Positions 14,944-23,305 of a stretch of 26,626 nucleotides of DNA are shown here, in pieces (the stretch's first letter is position 1; the number at the start of each line of letters is the position of its first letter). This DNA is from Pirellulales bacterium (GTDB lineage Bacteria > Planctomycetota > Planctomycetia > Pirellulales > JAICIG01): positions 1-26,626 of the forward strand of contig JAICIG010000039.1 in assembly GCA_025924495.1 (NCBI GenBank). Reading direction: 5' to 3'. The notes below the pieces were generated by a model. That model was not told the DNA's origin and made no database searches. It saw only the letters and a list, made by a program, of their open reading frames with translations. Made by a program: the position numbers and the translations under genes.

Positions 14944-17273
14944 CCTCCGCAGCTCAAGCCGCCGACGGTGAGAATCGTTTTCGCGGGAGATCCGAGCGCA
15001 CTCAGTCGGGCCTGCACGGAACTGTTTTTACCAGTGGTGCGCTGGGCATCGCGTCTTGCCTAATCGCCTTTGCCGCGATTGCTCTACCGTCACGAATGCT
15101 GATCGCCGATGAGGCGCCGTCGCAGGATGAAGCGGAGGTTTCATCCAAGGCGGCAGCCAGCGAAAACTTGCAGGGACCGGGGTTCGTCGCTATCGAGGCG
15201 GGGTTTTCAGGCGTCTACCGCGTCGGCTGCTGGACGCCCGTCGAGTTGGCATTGCAAGGGGGAAAGCAGGATCTGCGCGGACGCGTTGAACTGACGCTTG
15301 TTGATGGCGACGGCATGGCGAGCCAAGTCGTTTCCGACGAAATCTTGCTGCCTGCCGAAAAGCGGACGCGAGCATTGTTGTACGCCAAATTCGGCCGTCT
15401 GGGCGGCGACGTCACGGCGGCCTTCCGCACAGACGATGGTTTTGCATTCAGCCGAGTGTTTTCGGCCGGGGTCGACGCGGATGCCGATTTCTCGCCCGCG
15501 CTGCCTGCTTCGGTGCGGCTGATCGTGCAACTCGGCGAATCCTTCGGCATTGAAGATGCGACGGCCCGTCAAGGACGCGAGGCGACCGAGCGCACCGCCT
15601 GGGCCGGATTGGACGATGCTCGTCAACTGCCGACGCGTTGGTTCGGGTACGAGGGCGTTGATGTTCTGGTGCTCTCGTCAGCGGACGATTCGATCTACGC
15701 GGCTCTCCAATCCAATCCCGATCGCCTGCAGGCGATCGAACAATGGTTGGAACTAGGGGGGCAACTGATGCTCGCTTGTGGGACTGAATCGCAGCGATTG
15801 CTGGACCTCGACGGTCCTTTGGCGCGATTCGCTCCCGGCAAGTTCGACAAGCTGGTTGCTTTACAGAAGACCACGTCGCTGGAGAGTTACAGCGGCGCCA
15901 CGACGCGGTTGGAAACGAAGCGAGGCGAGGGTTTGCAGGTTGTTCGTCTACGCGATACCAATGCTGCGGCGGAACTCATCGAAGGGGATTTGCCGCTCGT
16001 GCTGCGGGCGCCGCGCGTCTTTGGCCGGGTGACATTCCTGGCCATCGATCTCAGTCGCGAACCGCTGGCGAGCTGGCAGGGCCGATCGGCGCTCGTCAAT
16101 CGGTTGCTGGGACGCGCGAAACGCGGCGGCGCTGAAGAAGATCGAGACATCGGCCGGGCTCCGGCCGTACACTTGGGCATTACCGATCTTGCCGGCCAAC
16201 TTCGCGGCGCACTCGATCAATTCGAGGGCGTCGAACTGGCGCCGTTCTGGCTGGTCGCAGCGCTGGTTTTCATCTATCTGCTGCTGATCGGTCCGCTCGA
16301 CTTTGTGCTGCACCGCCAACTCACGCGTCGCATGGCGCTGACTTGGGTCACTTTCCCCGGCTGGGTGTTGTTGTTCAGCGCGGGCGCCTATTGGGGCGCC
16401 GAGCGGTTGAAGGGCAGCCAATTGCGCGTCAATCAGGTGGATCTGGTCGACGTCGACGTTGCCTCAAAACAGGCGCGCGGCACAACGTGGCTGAACATGT
16501 TCAGCCCGCAAACCAGAGAATATGATCTTTCCCTACGGCCGCAACCGGAGGGGATGGACGAAACAATAAGAGCCCCACTGACCTTATGGTCGTGGATGGG
16601 ATTGCCGGGGCCGGCGCTGGGAGGCATGGAACATGCCGCCGCGGGCCCTCGCAGCGCGTCGCAGCCGTATCGCTTTTCAAGCGAGCTCGACGCCGTTTTG
16701 GGCGTGCCGATTCCCGTCTGGTCGACGAAGAGTTTTCTGGGCCGCTGGCGAGCACCGATTGATCCTGGCATCGACGCGGACCTGACCTCGGGAGAGGACG
16801 GCGTCGCCGAAGGACGCATTACGAGCAGGTTAACGAGTCCGCTCTCCGATTGCCTGCTGGTATGCGGTCGCTGGGCCTATCAACTGGGCGAGATCAAACC
16901 GGGACAAGCCGTACCGATCCGTCCTGGCGAGCAGCGAGACTTGCAAGCTGTTCTCAAGGATTTCAAGTTAGTGAAGGAAAGCAAGAGTTTTGTGCAAGTA
17001 TCGACTCCCTATAATCAATCGGGCTTCGATATCCGCTCGATCTTGCAGCAAATGATGTTCTACGACGCGGGCGGAGGCCGGCGGTACACGGGGCTGGCGA
17101 ATCGTTATCAACACTTTGTCGACTTGAGCGATCACCTCGAAATGGGACAGGCGATCTTGTGGGGCCGCGCCGAAGGCTCCGCCTCCCAACTGCAAAACGG
17201 CGGCAAACCGCTCGCCGGCAGCGGAAACCAATCGACTTTCTACCGCTTTATCCTGCCGCTGGAGCAGAAATAG
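14940..17273 (+). CDS. Large membrane-anchored protein with GATase-like segment, coupled to an ABC ATPase
   Basis: I do not recognise a named family. The 777-aa protein has an N-terminal hydrophobic segment (about 31-54, SGALGIASCLIAFAAIALPS), then a beta-rich region with FSGVYRVGCWTPVELAL. A stretch around 232-285 (VDVLVLSSADD followed by LQAIEQWLELGGQLMLACG) looks like a class I glutamine amidotransferase-like fold. Two transmembrane helices near 436-458 and 465-490 are followed by a large C-terminal domain. The architecture resembles the non-permease membrane components found beside ABC-2/Gld-type ATPases. ATG 14940 has GGAG five bases upstream and overlaps the MazG stop (ATGA). The ABC ATPase starts two bases after its stop, so the pair probably works together. 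Confidence 0.75.
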   Translation: MTSAAQAADGENRFRGRSERTQSGLHGTVFTSGALGIASCLIAFAAIALPSRMLIADEAPSQDEAEVSSKAAASENLQGPGFVAIEAGFSGVYRVGCWTPVELALQGGKQDLRGRVELTLVDGDGMASQVVSDEILLPAEKRTRALLYAKFGRLGGDVTAAFRTDDGFAFSRVFSAGVDADADFSPALPASVRLIVQLGESFGIEDATARQGREATERTAWAGLDDARQLPTRWFGYEGVDVLVLSSADDSIYAALQSNPDRLQAIEQWLELGGQLMLACGTESQRLLDLDGPLARFAPGKFDKLVALQKTTSLESYSGATTRLETKRGEGLQVVRLRDTNAAAELIEGDLPLVLRAPRVFGRVTFLAIDLSREPLASWQGRSALVNRLLGRAKRGGAEEDRDIGRAPAVHLGITDLAGQLRGALDQFEGVELAPFWLVAALVFIYLLLIGPLDFVLHRQLTRRMALTWVTFPGWVLLFSAGAYWGAERLKGSQLRVNQVDLVDVDVASKQARGTTWLNMFSPQTREYDLSLRPQPEGMDETIRAPLTLWSWMGLPGPALGGMEHAAAGPRSASQPYRFSSELDAVLGVPIPVWSTKSFLGRWRAPIDPGIDADLTSGEDGVAEGRITSRLTSPLSDCLLVCGRWAYQLGEIKPGQAVPIRPGEQRDLQAVLKDFKLVKESKSFVQVSTPYNQSGFDIRSILQQMMFYDAGGGRRYTGLANRYQHFVDLSDHLEMGQAILWGRAEGSASQLQNGGKPLAGSGNQSTFYRFILPLEQK

Positions 17274-17275
17274 TT

Positions 17276-18202
17276 GTGATTGAAACTCGCGACCTGACGA
17301 AAAAATATGGCGATCTGTTTGCCATCCGCCAGCTCGACATCAAGCTCGATGCCGGCGACGTGTTTGGCTTTATCGGCCCCAACGGATCGGGCAAGACGAC
17401 CACGATGAAGATTTTGGCCACGCTGCTGAACCCCACGTGGGGCGAAGCCTACGTGTGCGGCTACTCGATCTATACCAAGCCCAAGGAAATCCGTCGGCTG
17501 ATCGGATACATGCCGGACTTTTTCGGCGTGTATGACGATATGAAGGTGATTGAGTACTTGGAGTTTTTCGCGGCGGCTTATCGCATTAAGGGCGCCAAAC
17601 GTCGCAAGGCGTGCGATGAAATGCTGGAGCTCGTTGATTTGGGCTACAAACGCGAGGCGCTGGTGACCAGCCTGTCGCGCGGCATGACGCAGCGGCTCGG
17701 CCTGGCCCGCGTGTTGCTTCATGACCCGCAAGTCTTGTTACTCGATGAGCCGGCGAGTGGCCTCGATCCGCGCGCCCGCATCGAAATCCGGGGGCTGCTC
17801 AAACGCTTGCGGAGCATGGGTAAGACGATCATGGTGTCCAGCCACATTCTGCCGGAGCTGGCGGATATCTGTAACAAAATCGGCATTATCGAGCGCGGCG
17901 AGCTGCTCGTGAACTCCGACGTGGAAGAGGTCATGCGCCGCGTACGACGTCAGACCGTGCTGAAAGTTGGTGTGGTCGGCGATCTCGACGTCGCCGCCCG
18001 GCTGATTGAAGGCCAACCGAACGTGGAAAAGGTCTCCTTGACCAATGGAGTGGTCACGGTCACGATGGCCTCCGGAACTGCCGACTACAGCGGACTGCCA
18101 AGCGCCCTGATCGCGGCCGGCTACAAGTTAACTTTGTTCAAGGAAGAGGAAGTGAACCTGGAAACGGCATTTATGGAGCTGACCAAGGGAATCACCGCGT
18201 AA
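17276..18202 (+). CDS. ABC transporter ATP-binding protein (ABC-2/CcmA type)
   Basis: The 308-aa ATPase contains Walker A GPNGSGKTT (34-42), the Q-loop region with GYMPDFFGVYDDMKV, the signature SLSRGMTQRLGLARVL, Walker B VLLLDEPASGLDP and the H-loop MVSSHIL, all intact. The C-terminal ~90 residues form the regulatory extension typical of ABC-2 exporters (drug, NosF, GldA-like). The GTG at 17276 is chosen: the upstream 39 codons from 17159 overlap the preceding gene and look random, and GGAG lies 11 bases before the GTG. It follows the 777-aa membrane-protein gene by two bases. A membrane-spanning permease would be expected next, but none is found in the window. Confidence 0.93.
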   Translation: MIETRDLTKKYGDLFAIRQLDIKLDAGDVFGFIGPNGSGKTTTMKILATLLNPTWGEAYVCGYSIYTKPKEIRRLIGYMPDFFGVYDDMKVIEYLEFFAAAYRIKGAKRRKACDEMLELVDLGYKREALVTSLSRGMTQRLGLARVLLHDPQVLLLDEPASGLDPRARIEIRGLLKRLRSMGKTIMVSSHILPELADICNKIGIIERGELLVNSDVEEVMRRVRRQTVLKVGVVGDLDVAARLIEGQPNVEKVSLTNGVVTVTMASGTADYSGLPSALIAAGYKLTLFKEEEVNLETAFMELTKGITA

Positions 18203-18233
18203 CGCAACCGAATGCAATCAGGGTGGCCTGCCT

Positions 18234-18791
18234 ATGGCTCAACAACGTCACACCGTCGCAGTGCTTCCCTCGTCAACCACGGCCGACGTTACCCGTCGGC
18301 AATTGGAAGCGGCGGGAATCCGGGCCGAGACGGTGGAAGTTGACAGCAACTTCCGCTTGCAAGTCGGCGAGGAAGATTTCGCGCGCGCAATGCAGTTGCT
18401 CTTTCCGGTTCCTGATGCAGCCACGCGCCAGGCGCCGAGCGGCGCTGCAGGCGCGGTCTGGTTCTGTTCGCAATGCGGCGAGGAAGTGCAACCGCAGAGC
18501 GAAGCGTGTTGGGCCTGCGGCAAGCCGCGTGCGGGCCTGACGGCTTCATCGTCGCCGCAACCCACCGCGCCCGTCGCCGCCAAGTCGCCGTCGCCTACGG
18601 TGCGGGATCCGCAAGCGGTGGCGACGGCCCCGGTCAGAGATTCTGCCAGCAGACCGGCGGCTCCGGTAAAAACGTCGCCACGTCCCGTGGATCAAAAAGA
18701 GTCTGCCAATAGCCCGTTCTTGATGGTCATGTTGGCGCTGATAATTATCGCCATCACGTTCATTGCCTGGTTGGCCGTACGCGGCAGCTGA
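18234..18791 (+). CDS. DUF2007-like / zinc-ribbon protein with C-terminal membrane anchor
   Basis: The 185-aa protein begins with a small alpha/beta domain resembling DUF2007 (TVAVLPSSTTADVTRRQLEAAGIRAE, then FARAMQLLF, residues 7-62). A double-CxxC zinc ribbon follows (FCSQCGEEVQPQSEACWACGKP, about 81-102), then a Pro/Ala/Ser-rich linker and one transmembrane helix (LMVMLALIIIAITFIAWLAV, about 163-182). The N-terminal parts should face the cytoplasm. It starts 31 bases after the ABC ATPase gene, in the same direction. The frame stays open past the TGA at 18789-18791 into a further membrane-protein sequence, so the protein may have been longer. Confidence 0.75.
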   Translation: MAQQRHTVAVLPSSTTADVTRRQLEAAGIRAETVEVDSNFRLQVGEEDFARAMQLLFPVPDAATRQAPSGAAGAVWFCSQCGEEVQPQSEACWACGKPRAGLTASSSPQPTAPVAAKSPSPTVRDPQAVATAPVRDSASRPAAPVKTSPRPVDQKESANSPFLMVMLALIIIAITFIAWLAVRGS

Positions 18792-18848
18792 TCGCAACCA
18801 GATGCCGAAGAGCGAGACGGCGTCGCGGAGCGTGCGTGGAGGGCCTTG

Positions 18849-19040
18849 GTGCTTGGCCTGGTCTATTGCCCGCCTTTCATGCAGATCTATTCAACTGGTT
18901 TACTGCTGACGCTGGCGCTTAACGACACGCCGCTCAGCCGTAAGGCCGCGCGCCGCTCGGCAATTGCGTGGGCCGTAAATGTTGGCGTAGCGGCTGCGGT
19001 CGGCGTTTTCATCGCGTCCTTCATTCGATTCGGCGGCTAG
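18849..19040 (+). CDS. Small two-helix membrane protein, or severed C-terminus of the upstream gene
   Basis: The frame encodes two hydrophobic helices (LGLVYCPPFMQIYSTGLLLTLAL and AIAWAVNVGVAAAVGVFIASFI) joined by a basic loop PLSRKAARRS. It is in the same frame as the zinc-ribbon gene and is open all the way back to that gene's TGA, with an amphipathic lead-in (AEERDGVAERAWRALVL) that looks coding. No ATG exists before the conserved part. The GTG at 18849 has GGAGGG five bases upstream and could serve as an independent start; TTG 18846 is possible. Either it is a separate 63-aa protein or the gene was one reading frame now cut by a stop. Confidence 0.5.
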   Translation: MLGLVYCPPFMQIYSTGLLLTLALNDTPLSRKAARRSAIAWAVNVGVAAAVGVFIASFIRFGG

Positions 19041-19052
19041 TCGGAGCAACAC

Positions 19053-19080
19053 ACGGAAGCTTGCACGAGCAAGCCTCGTG
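19053..19080. terminator. Stem-loop between convergent genes
   Basis: GCTTGC-acga-GCAAGC (19059-19074) is a 6-bp stem. Outer bases CACG (left) and CGTG (right) extend it across a small bulge. It sits 13 bases past the upstream stop and 11 bases past the end of the leftward gene, so it could serve both. No T-run follows on either strand. Confidence 0.4.
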
Positions 19081-19090
19081 ATGTTAATGC

Positions 19091-19927
19091 TCAGCGTTGG
19101 AACTTAAGCGACGTGAACTCGCGCACCCGGTTGGCAATGGCCGGTTCAACGGGCAGTCGTTCCATGCTGCTGGCCCCATAGAAGCCGACGATGCCTTCGG
19201 TGTGGTCGAGGATGTACTGCGCATCGGCAGGTTCGGCGATGGGGCCGCCATGGCAGAGCACGAGAACGTCGGCTTTGATGCGCTTCGCGGCGTCGTGCAT
19301 TTCCTGAACGCGTTTCACCGATTCATCGAGGGTAACTGCCGTCGTCGCGCCGATCGAGCCTTTGGTCGTCAGCCCCATATGAGGAATGAGAATGTCGGCG
19401 CCCGCTTCGGCCATGGCCTTCGCTTCGTCGGGATTGAAGGCGTAAGGCGTGGTCAGCAAATTCATTTCTCGCGCAAGTCGAATCATGTCGACTTCCAGGC
19501 CGAAGCCCATGCCAGTTTCTTCCAGGTTGACGCGAATCGTGCCGTCGAACAGGCCGACGGTAGGAAAGTTCTGCACGCCCGAGAATCCCGCGTGGGCCAC
19601 ATCGCGGAGGAACAGCTTCATCACCCGGAATGGATCGGTGCCGCAGACCCCGGCCAGCACGGGCGTGTGCTTCACGACAGGCAGCACCTCGCGGGCCATA
19701 TCCATAACGATTGCGTTGGCGTCGCCATAAGGCATCAAGCCGGCGAGAGACCCGCGGCCGCCCATGCGAAACCGCCCCGAGTTATAAATCACCAGCAGAT
19801 CGATGCCGCCCGCTTCCGACATCTTGGCACTGATGCCAGTCCCCGCTCCGCCGCCAACGATCGGTTTTCCTTCCGCCACCTTGGCTCGCAGACGGGCCAG
19901 GATTTCTTCGCGTTTAAATAAGCTCAT
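19091..19927 (-). CDS. PEP-hydrolase-like TIM-barrel protein (PF09370 type)
   Basis: The 278-aa protein is a TIM barrel of the phosphoenolpyruvate-mutase-like 'PEP hydrolase' family. Recognisable segments are [15 protein letters not shown] near the N-terminus, [46 protein letters not shown] and [12 protein letters not shown] near the C-terminus. The family is also found fused C-terminal to the UPF0261/Tm-1 domain in plants and fungi; here the UPF0261 gene lies just upstream (22-base gap), giving the same order as two separate genes. The biochemical reaction is not established. GGAAAG about 9 bases before the ATG supports the start. Confidence 0.9.
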   Translation of the reverse strand: MSLFKREEILARLRAKVAEGKPIVGGGAGTGISAKMSEAGGIDLLVIYNSGRFRMGGRGSLAGLMPYGDANAIVMDMAREVLPVVKHTPVLAGVCGTDPFRVMKLFLRDVAHAGFSGVQNFPTVGLFDGTIRVNLEETGMGFGLEVDMIRLAREMNLLTTPYAFNPDEAKAMAEAGADILIPHMGLTTKGSIGATTAVTLDESVKRVQEMHDAAKRIKADVLVLCHGGPIAEPADAQYILDHTEGIVGFYGASSMERLPVEPAIANRVREFTSLKFQR

Positions 19928-19949
19928 GAATGTGCTTTCCGAGTGGCTT

Positions 19950-21170
19950 TTAACTCTTGCGAGCTTTCCGACCCATCAAGTCCAACAGCTTCGTCACTGC
20001 AGCGTCCGCAAAAGCTGGGTCATTAATATGCATGTCAAGCTCAACGACGTCCACGCCGCGAGCCGATTCCCGTAACGAAGTAAACAATGCTTGCCGTGCC
20101 TCTGGATCGTCAAAAGGCTGGCCTTCGCGATCGATGGCGGACACGCCGCGCAAAGGTAAGAGCAATGCCGTCGGACCGGTGGCTTCGGCTAGCTTGCGGC
20201 CGATCACGGCGCCGATCTGAACGTTCTCGGCGGCGGTCGTTCTCATTAACGTGACGCTGGCGTTGTGGCGATAGAAGCGCCGATCAGAGAATCTGGCTGG
20301 AACGGTTTCAGGGGCGTGAAAGTTGACCATGTCAGTCGCGCCGACGGACACGACTTGAGGTACGCCTTTCCGGCCGGCCGCGGTCAATCGCTGCGGCCCG
20401 GCCGAAAGCACGCCGCCCACGAGCTCGTCGGCCAACTCCGTCGTGGTGATGTCGAGCACGCCGTCAAACAGGCCGTCGGCAATCAGCGATTCCATCGCCT
20501 GCCCGCCGACGCCGGTGGCATGGAACACCAACACCTCGTAGCCGGCCTGTTCTAAAAGTTCTCGAGCGCGCTCGACGCAAGGCGTCGTCACGCCGAACAT
20601 CGAGGCGGCCACCAGCGGTTTATCATCCGCAATCATGGCGTCTTTCGGGAACTTCACCATGCCGGCCATGGCCCGGGCCGCATTGCCAAGCACGCTCCGG
20701 CTGATGCGATTGATGCCGGAAATATCGACGACCGAGTTGAGCATCAAGATGTCTTTATCGGCGACGTAGTGCCGCACCTGCCCCGAGGCCAGCGTGCTGA
20801 CCATCAGCTTCGGTATGCCCAAAGGGAGCGCTCGCATGGCGGCCGTGCCGATCGTCGTGCCGGCCGAACCGCCGAGGCAGAGCACCCCAGAGACTTTTCC
20901 AGCGGCATGCAGACGCGACATCAAGGCGGCGGCGCCGTTGGCGGCGGCCGTTACGGCTCGCCCACGATCGGCTTCAGCGACAAGTTCGCCGAGTGAAACG
21001 CCGGCGGCCGCGAACAGCGCCTCGCGCGGAATGTCGGCGGAAATCGCCGGCTGGCCTAAGCAGCCTGTATCGACCAGTTGCACGTCAACGCCTGCAGCGG
21101 CGAGGACTCCGCGAACATACGCGGCCTCTTGGCCCTTGGTGTCGAAAGTGGCCAGCAGGTAAACGCTCAT
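19950..21170 (-). CDS. Tm-1-like ATP-binding domain protein (UPF0261)
   Basis: The 406-aa protein matches the UPF0261/Tm-1-like family over its full length. An N-terminal Rossmann-like start [19 protein letters not shown] is followed by [50 protein letters not shown] and [16 protein letters not shown] with [14 protein letters not shown]. In tomato, the equivalent domain of Tm-1 binds ATP and tobamovirus replicase; the ancestral bacterial role is unknown and presumably metabolic. It follows the aldolase gene by 75 bases and precedes the TIM-barrel gene by 22, all leftward, so the three likely form an operon. The ribosome site is weak. Confidence 0.93.
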   Translation of the reverse strand: MSVYLLATFDTKGQEAAYVRGVLAAAGVDVQLVDTGCLGQPAISADIPREALFAAAGVSLGELVAEADRGRAVTAAANGAAALMSRLHAAGKVSGVLCLGGSAGTTIGTAAMRALPLGIPKLMVSTLASGQVRHYVADKDILMLNSVVDISGINRISRSVLGNAARAMAGMVKFPKDAMIADDKPLVAASMFGVTTPCVERARELLEQAGYEVLVFHATGVGGQAMESLIADGLFDGVLDITTTELADELVGGVLSAGPQRLTAAGRKGVPQVVSVGATDMVNFHAPETVPARFSDRRFYRHNASVTLMRTTAAENVQIGAVIGRKLAEATGPTALLLPLRGVSAIDREGQPFDDPEARQALFTSLRESARGVDVVELDMHINDPAFADAAVTKLLDLMGRKARKS

Positions 21171-21245
21171 GTGCGCCGTTTTTGAGTGATCGCCGCGGGC
21201 GTCGAGCGGCGCTTGTGGGGCATCCGGAAATTGTCGACGAGTCGC

Positions 21246-22043
21246 TTAGTACCGCGCCAGGTCCTTGTCGCTGCTATCGGGATGTACGGCGCGAATCACT
21301 TCCTGAGCCCGTTGCGTCATGAACCGCAGCTCGCTGCCGATCGCGATGAATTGCATCCCCTGCTCTGCTCTGGCAAGCGCCGCTTTCGGATCCATGGTGT
21401 GCATGCCGGTCGGCGTGCCTACCTTTTTGCCCGCGGCCACCACGCGCGCGAGCATCGCTTCCAGATCGGCGTCGGTCGGCTCCGGGCCATCGGCCTTGCG
21501 CATGTTGGCGCGAAGGTCGACCGGGCCGACGAAGATTGCATCGACGCCCGGCAAGGCGTAGATCTGCTCGGCGTTGGCCACGCCGGTCGGGCTTTCGGTT
21601 TGTAGCACCACCAGGATCTCGTCGTTGGCGTGCTTGAAGTATTCGCCCGCCGAAGTATCGAAGTTCATGGAGTGCATTCCGCCGCCGAGACTGCGATTAC
21701 CGACTGGAGGATACTTGGCGGCGCGAATGGCGATATTCGCCTGCTCGACGGTGTCGACCATCGGCACGACGATGCCCCAGGCGCCAGCATCCAGCACGCG
21801 CTTGATGTAATCGTGGTTCCCCTTGGGCACGCGGGCCAGCGGCACGCAACCCGCGTCGGCGATACAGGCGAAAATCATGGCGGCTTGCGACCAGTCGATC
21901 GCCGAGTGCTCGATGTCGAGCGTCAGCCAATCGAAACCCATCCGGGCCAGAACCCGAGTGGCGTAGAGGTCGCCGAGCGACAGCCAGGTGCCGAACGAAG
22001 GTTTGCCTTCGCGTAATTTGCGTTTGACCGGATTGGTTCTCAT
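21246..22043 (-). CDS. HpcH/HpaI aldolase family protein
   Basis: The 265-aa protein is a class II (metal-dependent) pyruvate aldolase of the HpcH/HpaI/citrate-lyase-beta type. [12 protein letters not shown] carries the conserved base His, ARVP the conserved Arg, [16 protein letters not shown] the barrel core, [11 protein letters not shown] the metal-binding Glu and [12 protein letters not shown] the metal-binding Asp. Such enzymes cleave 2-keto-3-deoxy or 4-hydroxy-2-oxo acids to pyruvate plus an aldehyde. The substrate is unknown. ATG 22043 ([10 protein letters not shown]) is chosen over 22181 because the residues upstream are low-complexity and family members start here. It heads the operon with the Tm-1-like and TIM-barrel genes. 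Confidence 0.93.
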   Translation of the reverse strand: MRTNPVKRKLREGKPSFGTWLSLGDLYATRVLARMGFDWLTLDIEHSAIDWSQAAMIFACIADAGCVPLARVPKGNHDYIKRVLDAGAWGIVVPMVDTVEQANIAIRAAKYPPVGNRSLGGGMHSMNFDTSAGEYFKHANDEILVVLQTESPTGVANAEQIYALPGVDAIFVGPVDLRANMRKADGPEPTDADLEAMLARVVAAGKKVGTPTGMHTMDPKAALARAEQGMQFIAIGSELRFMTQRAQEVIRAVHPDSSDKDLARY

Positions 22044-22285
22044 CGAGGGAAGATTCCTGAGGCGGGCTGGAAGAAAACGCCCTGCGGCGCGTGCCGCCGC
22101 GGCGGCTACTATTCTTGAATATCGCCGTGGCCTTCGCAAGGGAGAGGAGGCGATTCCGGACTCTAACCGGCCCTGCACCATCTCTGCATTTGCGCGATAA
22201 TCATGCAGTGATTGCGGCTGGAGAATTCCAACGATCTCCGAAGTGAACAGCTCAACCCCGGAGAGCTTGTGCTTTCGCCGCCGGC

Positions 22286-22606
22286 TTATGCCAACAGTTC
22301 CAGCTTCTTGATATTGACAATGAGGACAGCATCTTTCCCAATGCGCTCAAGCTCCTGGTCGCGATAACAGAGATGGGGGCTGGCTTTGAATTTTCGGCTG
22401 CCGCCAGGCTTCATGCCCTCCATGCCATATCTGAATCCGGCCACGAGATTCCGATCGCCGACCGTAAACGTCAAGTCCAGGTCTTGGCGCAAAAACTCGC
22501 CGCGGTTGAGCTGGATGTCGCACGTCACGCGAACTTTATCGCCCGGCTTGATTTCGGGGCCAATTCCCGGCGTGTCCGAAATGATTTTGATGCCAGACTT
22601 AGGCAT
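22286..22606 (-). CDS. FKBP-type peptidyl-prolyl isomerase-like protein, divergent
   Basis: The 106-aa protein has the FKBP pattern: [54 protein letters not shown], and a final strand [14 protein letters not shown]. The G-x-x-x-G-M-x-G-M-K-P-G-G element and the C-terminal beta strand are clear. The usual VHYxG and FDSS segments are altered (VTCDIQL), so isomerase activity is uncertain and it may be a chaperone-like or inactive member. ATG 22606 ([10 protein letters not shown]) is chosen, with AGGAG 11 bases upstream that overlaps the stop of the preceding gene. It probably shares a transcript with the half-VOC gene. Confidence 0.82.
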   Translation of the reverse strand: MPKSGIKIISDTPGIGPEIKPGDKVRVTCDIQLNRGEFLRQDLDLTFTVGDRNLVAGFRYGMEGMKPGGSRKFKASPHLCYRDQELERIGKDAVLIVNIKKLELLA

Positions 22607-22620
22607 AACGACGATCGCTC

Positions 22621-22797
22621 CTAAGCGGCGTTCAGCATGAGGACGGCATTGCCGCGCTCGAGCATCGCCCAATATGAATCGTGCTCATGCGTGTGAGACC
22701 ATGCGACGGCGGTGAGGCCCAGCACGTCGCGATAGAATCGGACTGGTTCGGCCAGATCGAAAATCTGAAGCAGCGGCGCCAGGCCGTGGATGTCCAT
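22621..22797 (-). CDS. Half-length VOC/glyoxalase-like protein (possibly truncated)
   Basis: The 58-aa product covers one betaalphabetabetabeta unit of the vicinal-oxygen-chelate fold: MDIHGLAPLLQIFDLAEPVRFYRDVLGLTAVAWSH, then YWAMLERGNAVLMLNAA. A normal single-chain VOC protein has two such units (about 110-130 aa), so the second half, including the second pair of metal ligands, is missing. AGGA with a 7-8 base spacing supports ATG 22797; an upstream in-frame start at 22842 is less likely. The TAG stop lies inside the ribosome-binding site of the FKBP-like gene. It may be a truncated remnant or a genuine one-module subunit that dimerises. Confidence 0.65.
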   Translation of the reverse strand: MDIHGLAPLLQIFDLAEPVRFYRDVLGLTAVAWSHTHEHDSYWAMLERGNAVLMLNAA

Positions 22798-22879
22798 GCG
22801 ATGGTTCCTGTCGTTCAGAACCGGAATGAACGCGCGAAGCAAGAGAAGGCGTCCGCGGAGAGAGCCTTCCGTTCGTCAG

Positions 22880-22900
22880 CATAAGGGGCACTTATGCCCC
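22880..22900. promoter_or_regulatory. Overlapping inverted repeats upstream of the Rieske gene
   Basis: CATAAG-gggca-CTTATG (22880-22896) and GGGGCA-ctta-TGCCCC (22885-22900) share bases and cannot form at once. They lie in the divergent spacer about 15-35 bases before a -10-like TAGAAT (22915-22920) facing the Rieske gene. An operator or a switching RNA structure is possible; no -35 box is recognisable. Confidence 0.35.
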
Positions 22901-22980
22901 AAACCAGCAACGGATAGAATACGATTAGCCGCTTTCCGCCCGCCTGTTGTCAATTTCAATCATGCCAGCCGAGAACCTCG

Positions 22981-23304
22981 ATGTCTGAATTCGTCACCGT
23001 TACCAAGGCGGGCTCCATCCCGGAAGATCGCGGCGGAACGTATGTTGTCAACGGCCGGCTGGTTGCGGTGTTTTTCACGGGCGGGCAGTATTTTGCCATC
23101 GACGACCTTTGCCCGCACATGGGCGCCTCGCTTGGCGCGGGAGAAGTTTGCGACGGCGTGGTCACGTGCCCCTGGCACGCCTGGCGCTTCAGCGTTTGCG
23201 ACGGAACGTGGCGCGATAATCCGAAGCTGAAGATCGATCGCTTCGAAGTCCGCGTCGTCGGCGATGAAGTCCAGGTCTGCGTGCCGGAAAACAAGAAAGC
23301 CTGA
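22981..23304 (+). CDS. Rieske [2Fe-2S] protein, NirD-like
   Basis: The 107-aa soluble protein has one Rieske domain with both cluster motifs intact: CPHMG (Cys44, His46) and CPWHAW (Cys63, His66), then RFEVRVVGDEVQV closing the sheet. No signal or membrane segment is present, so it is a cytoplasmic ferredoxin-like or nitrite-reductase-small-subunit-like electron carrier. No partner oxygenase or reductase lies nearby. The frame starts at ATG 22981 and its TGA is separated from the convergent DUF6263 stop by only one base. Confidence 0.93.
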   Translation: MSEFVTVTKAGSIPEDRGGTYVVNGRLVAVFFTGGQYFAIDDLCPHMGASLGAGEVCDGVVTCPWHAWRFSVCDGTWRDNPKLKIDRFEVRVVGDEVQVCVPENKKA

Positions 23305-23305
23305 A

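Noticed and set aside
17159..17275. Longer ABC ATPase start at 17159
   Set aside because: The added 39 codons overlap the upstream gene and translate to an Arg-rich string; family ATPases start about 10 residues before the A-loop Tyr, which fits GTG 17276.
18789..18791. UGA recoded as an amino acid genome-wide
   Set aside because: Several other genes in the window (MazG-like, Rieske, His-rich, TPR protein) end sensibly at TGA, so TGA is a normal stop here.
19097..19921. 274-codon plus-strand open frame opposite the TIM-barrel gene
   Set aside because: Pure shadow of a well-conserved minus-strand gene; His/Arg-rich with no motif.
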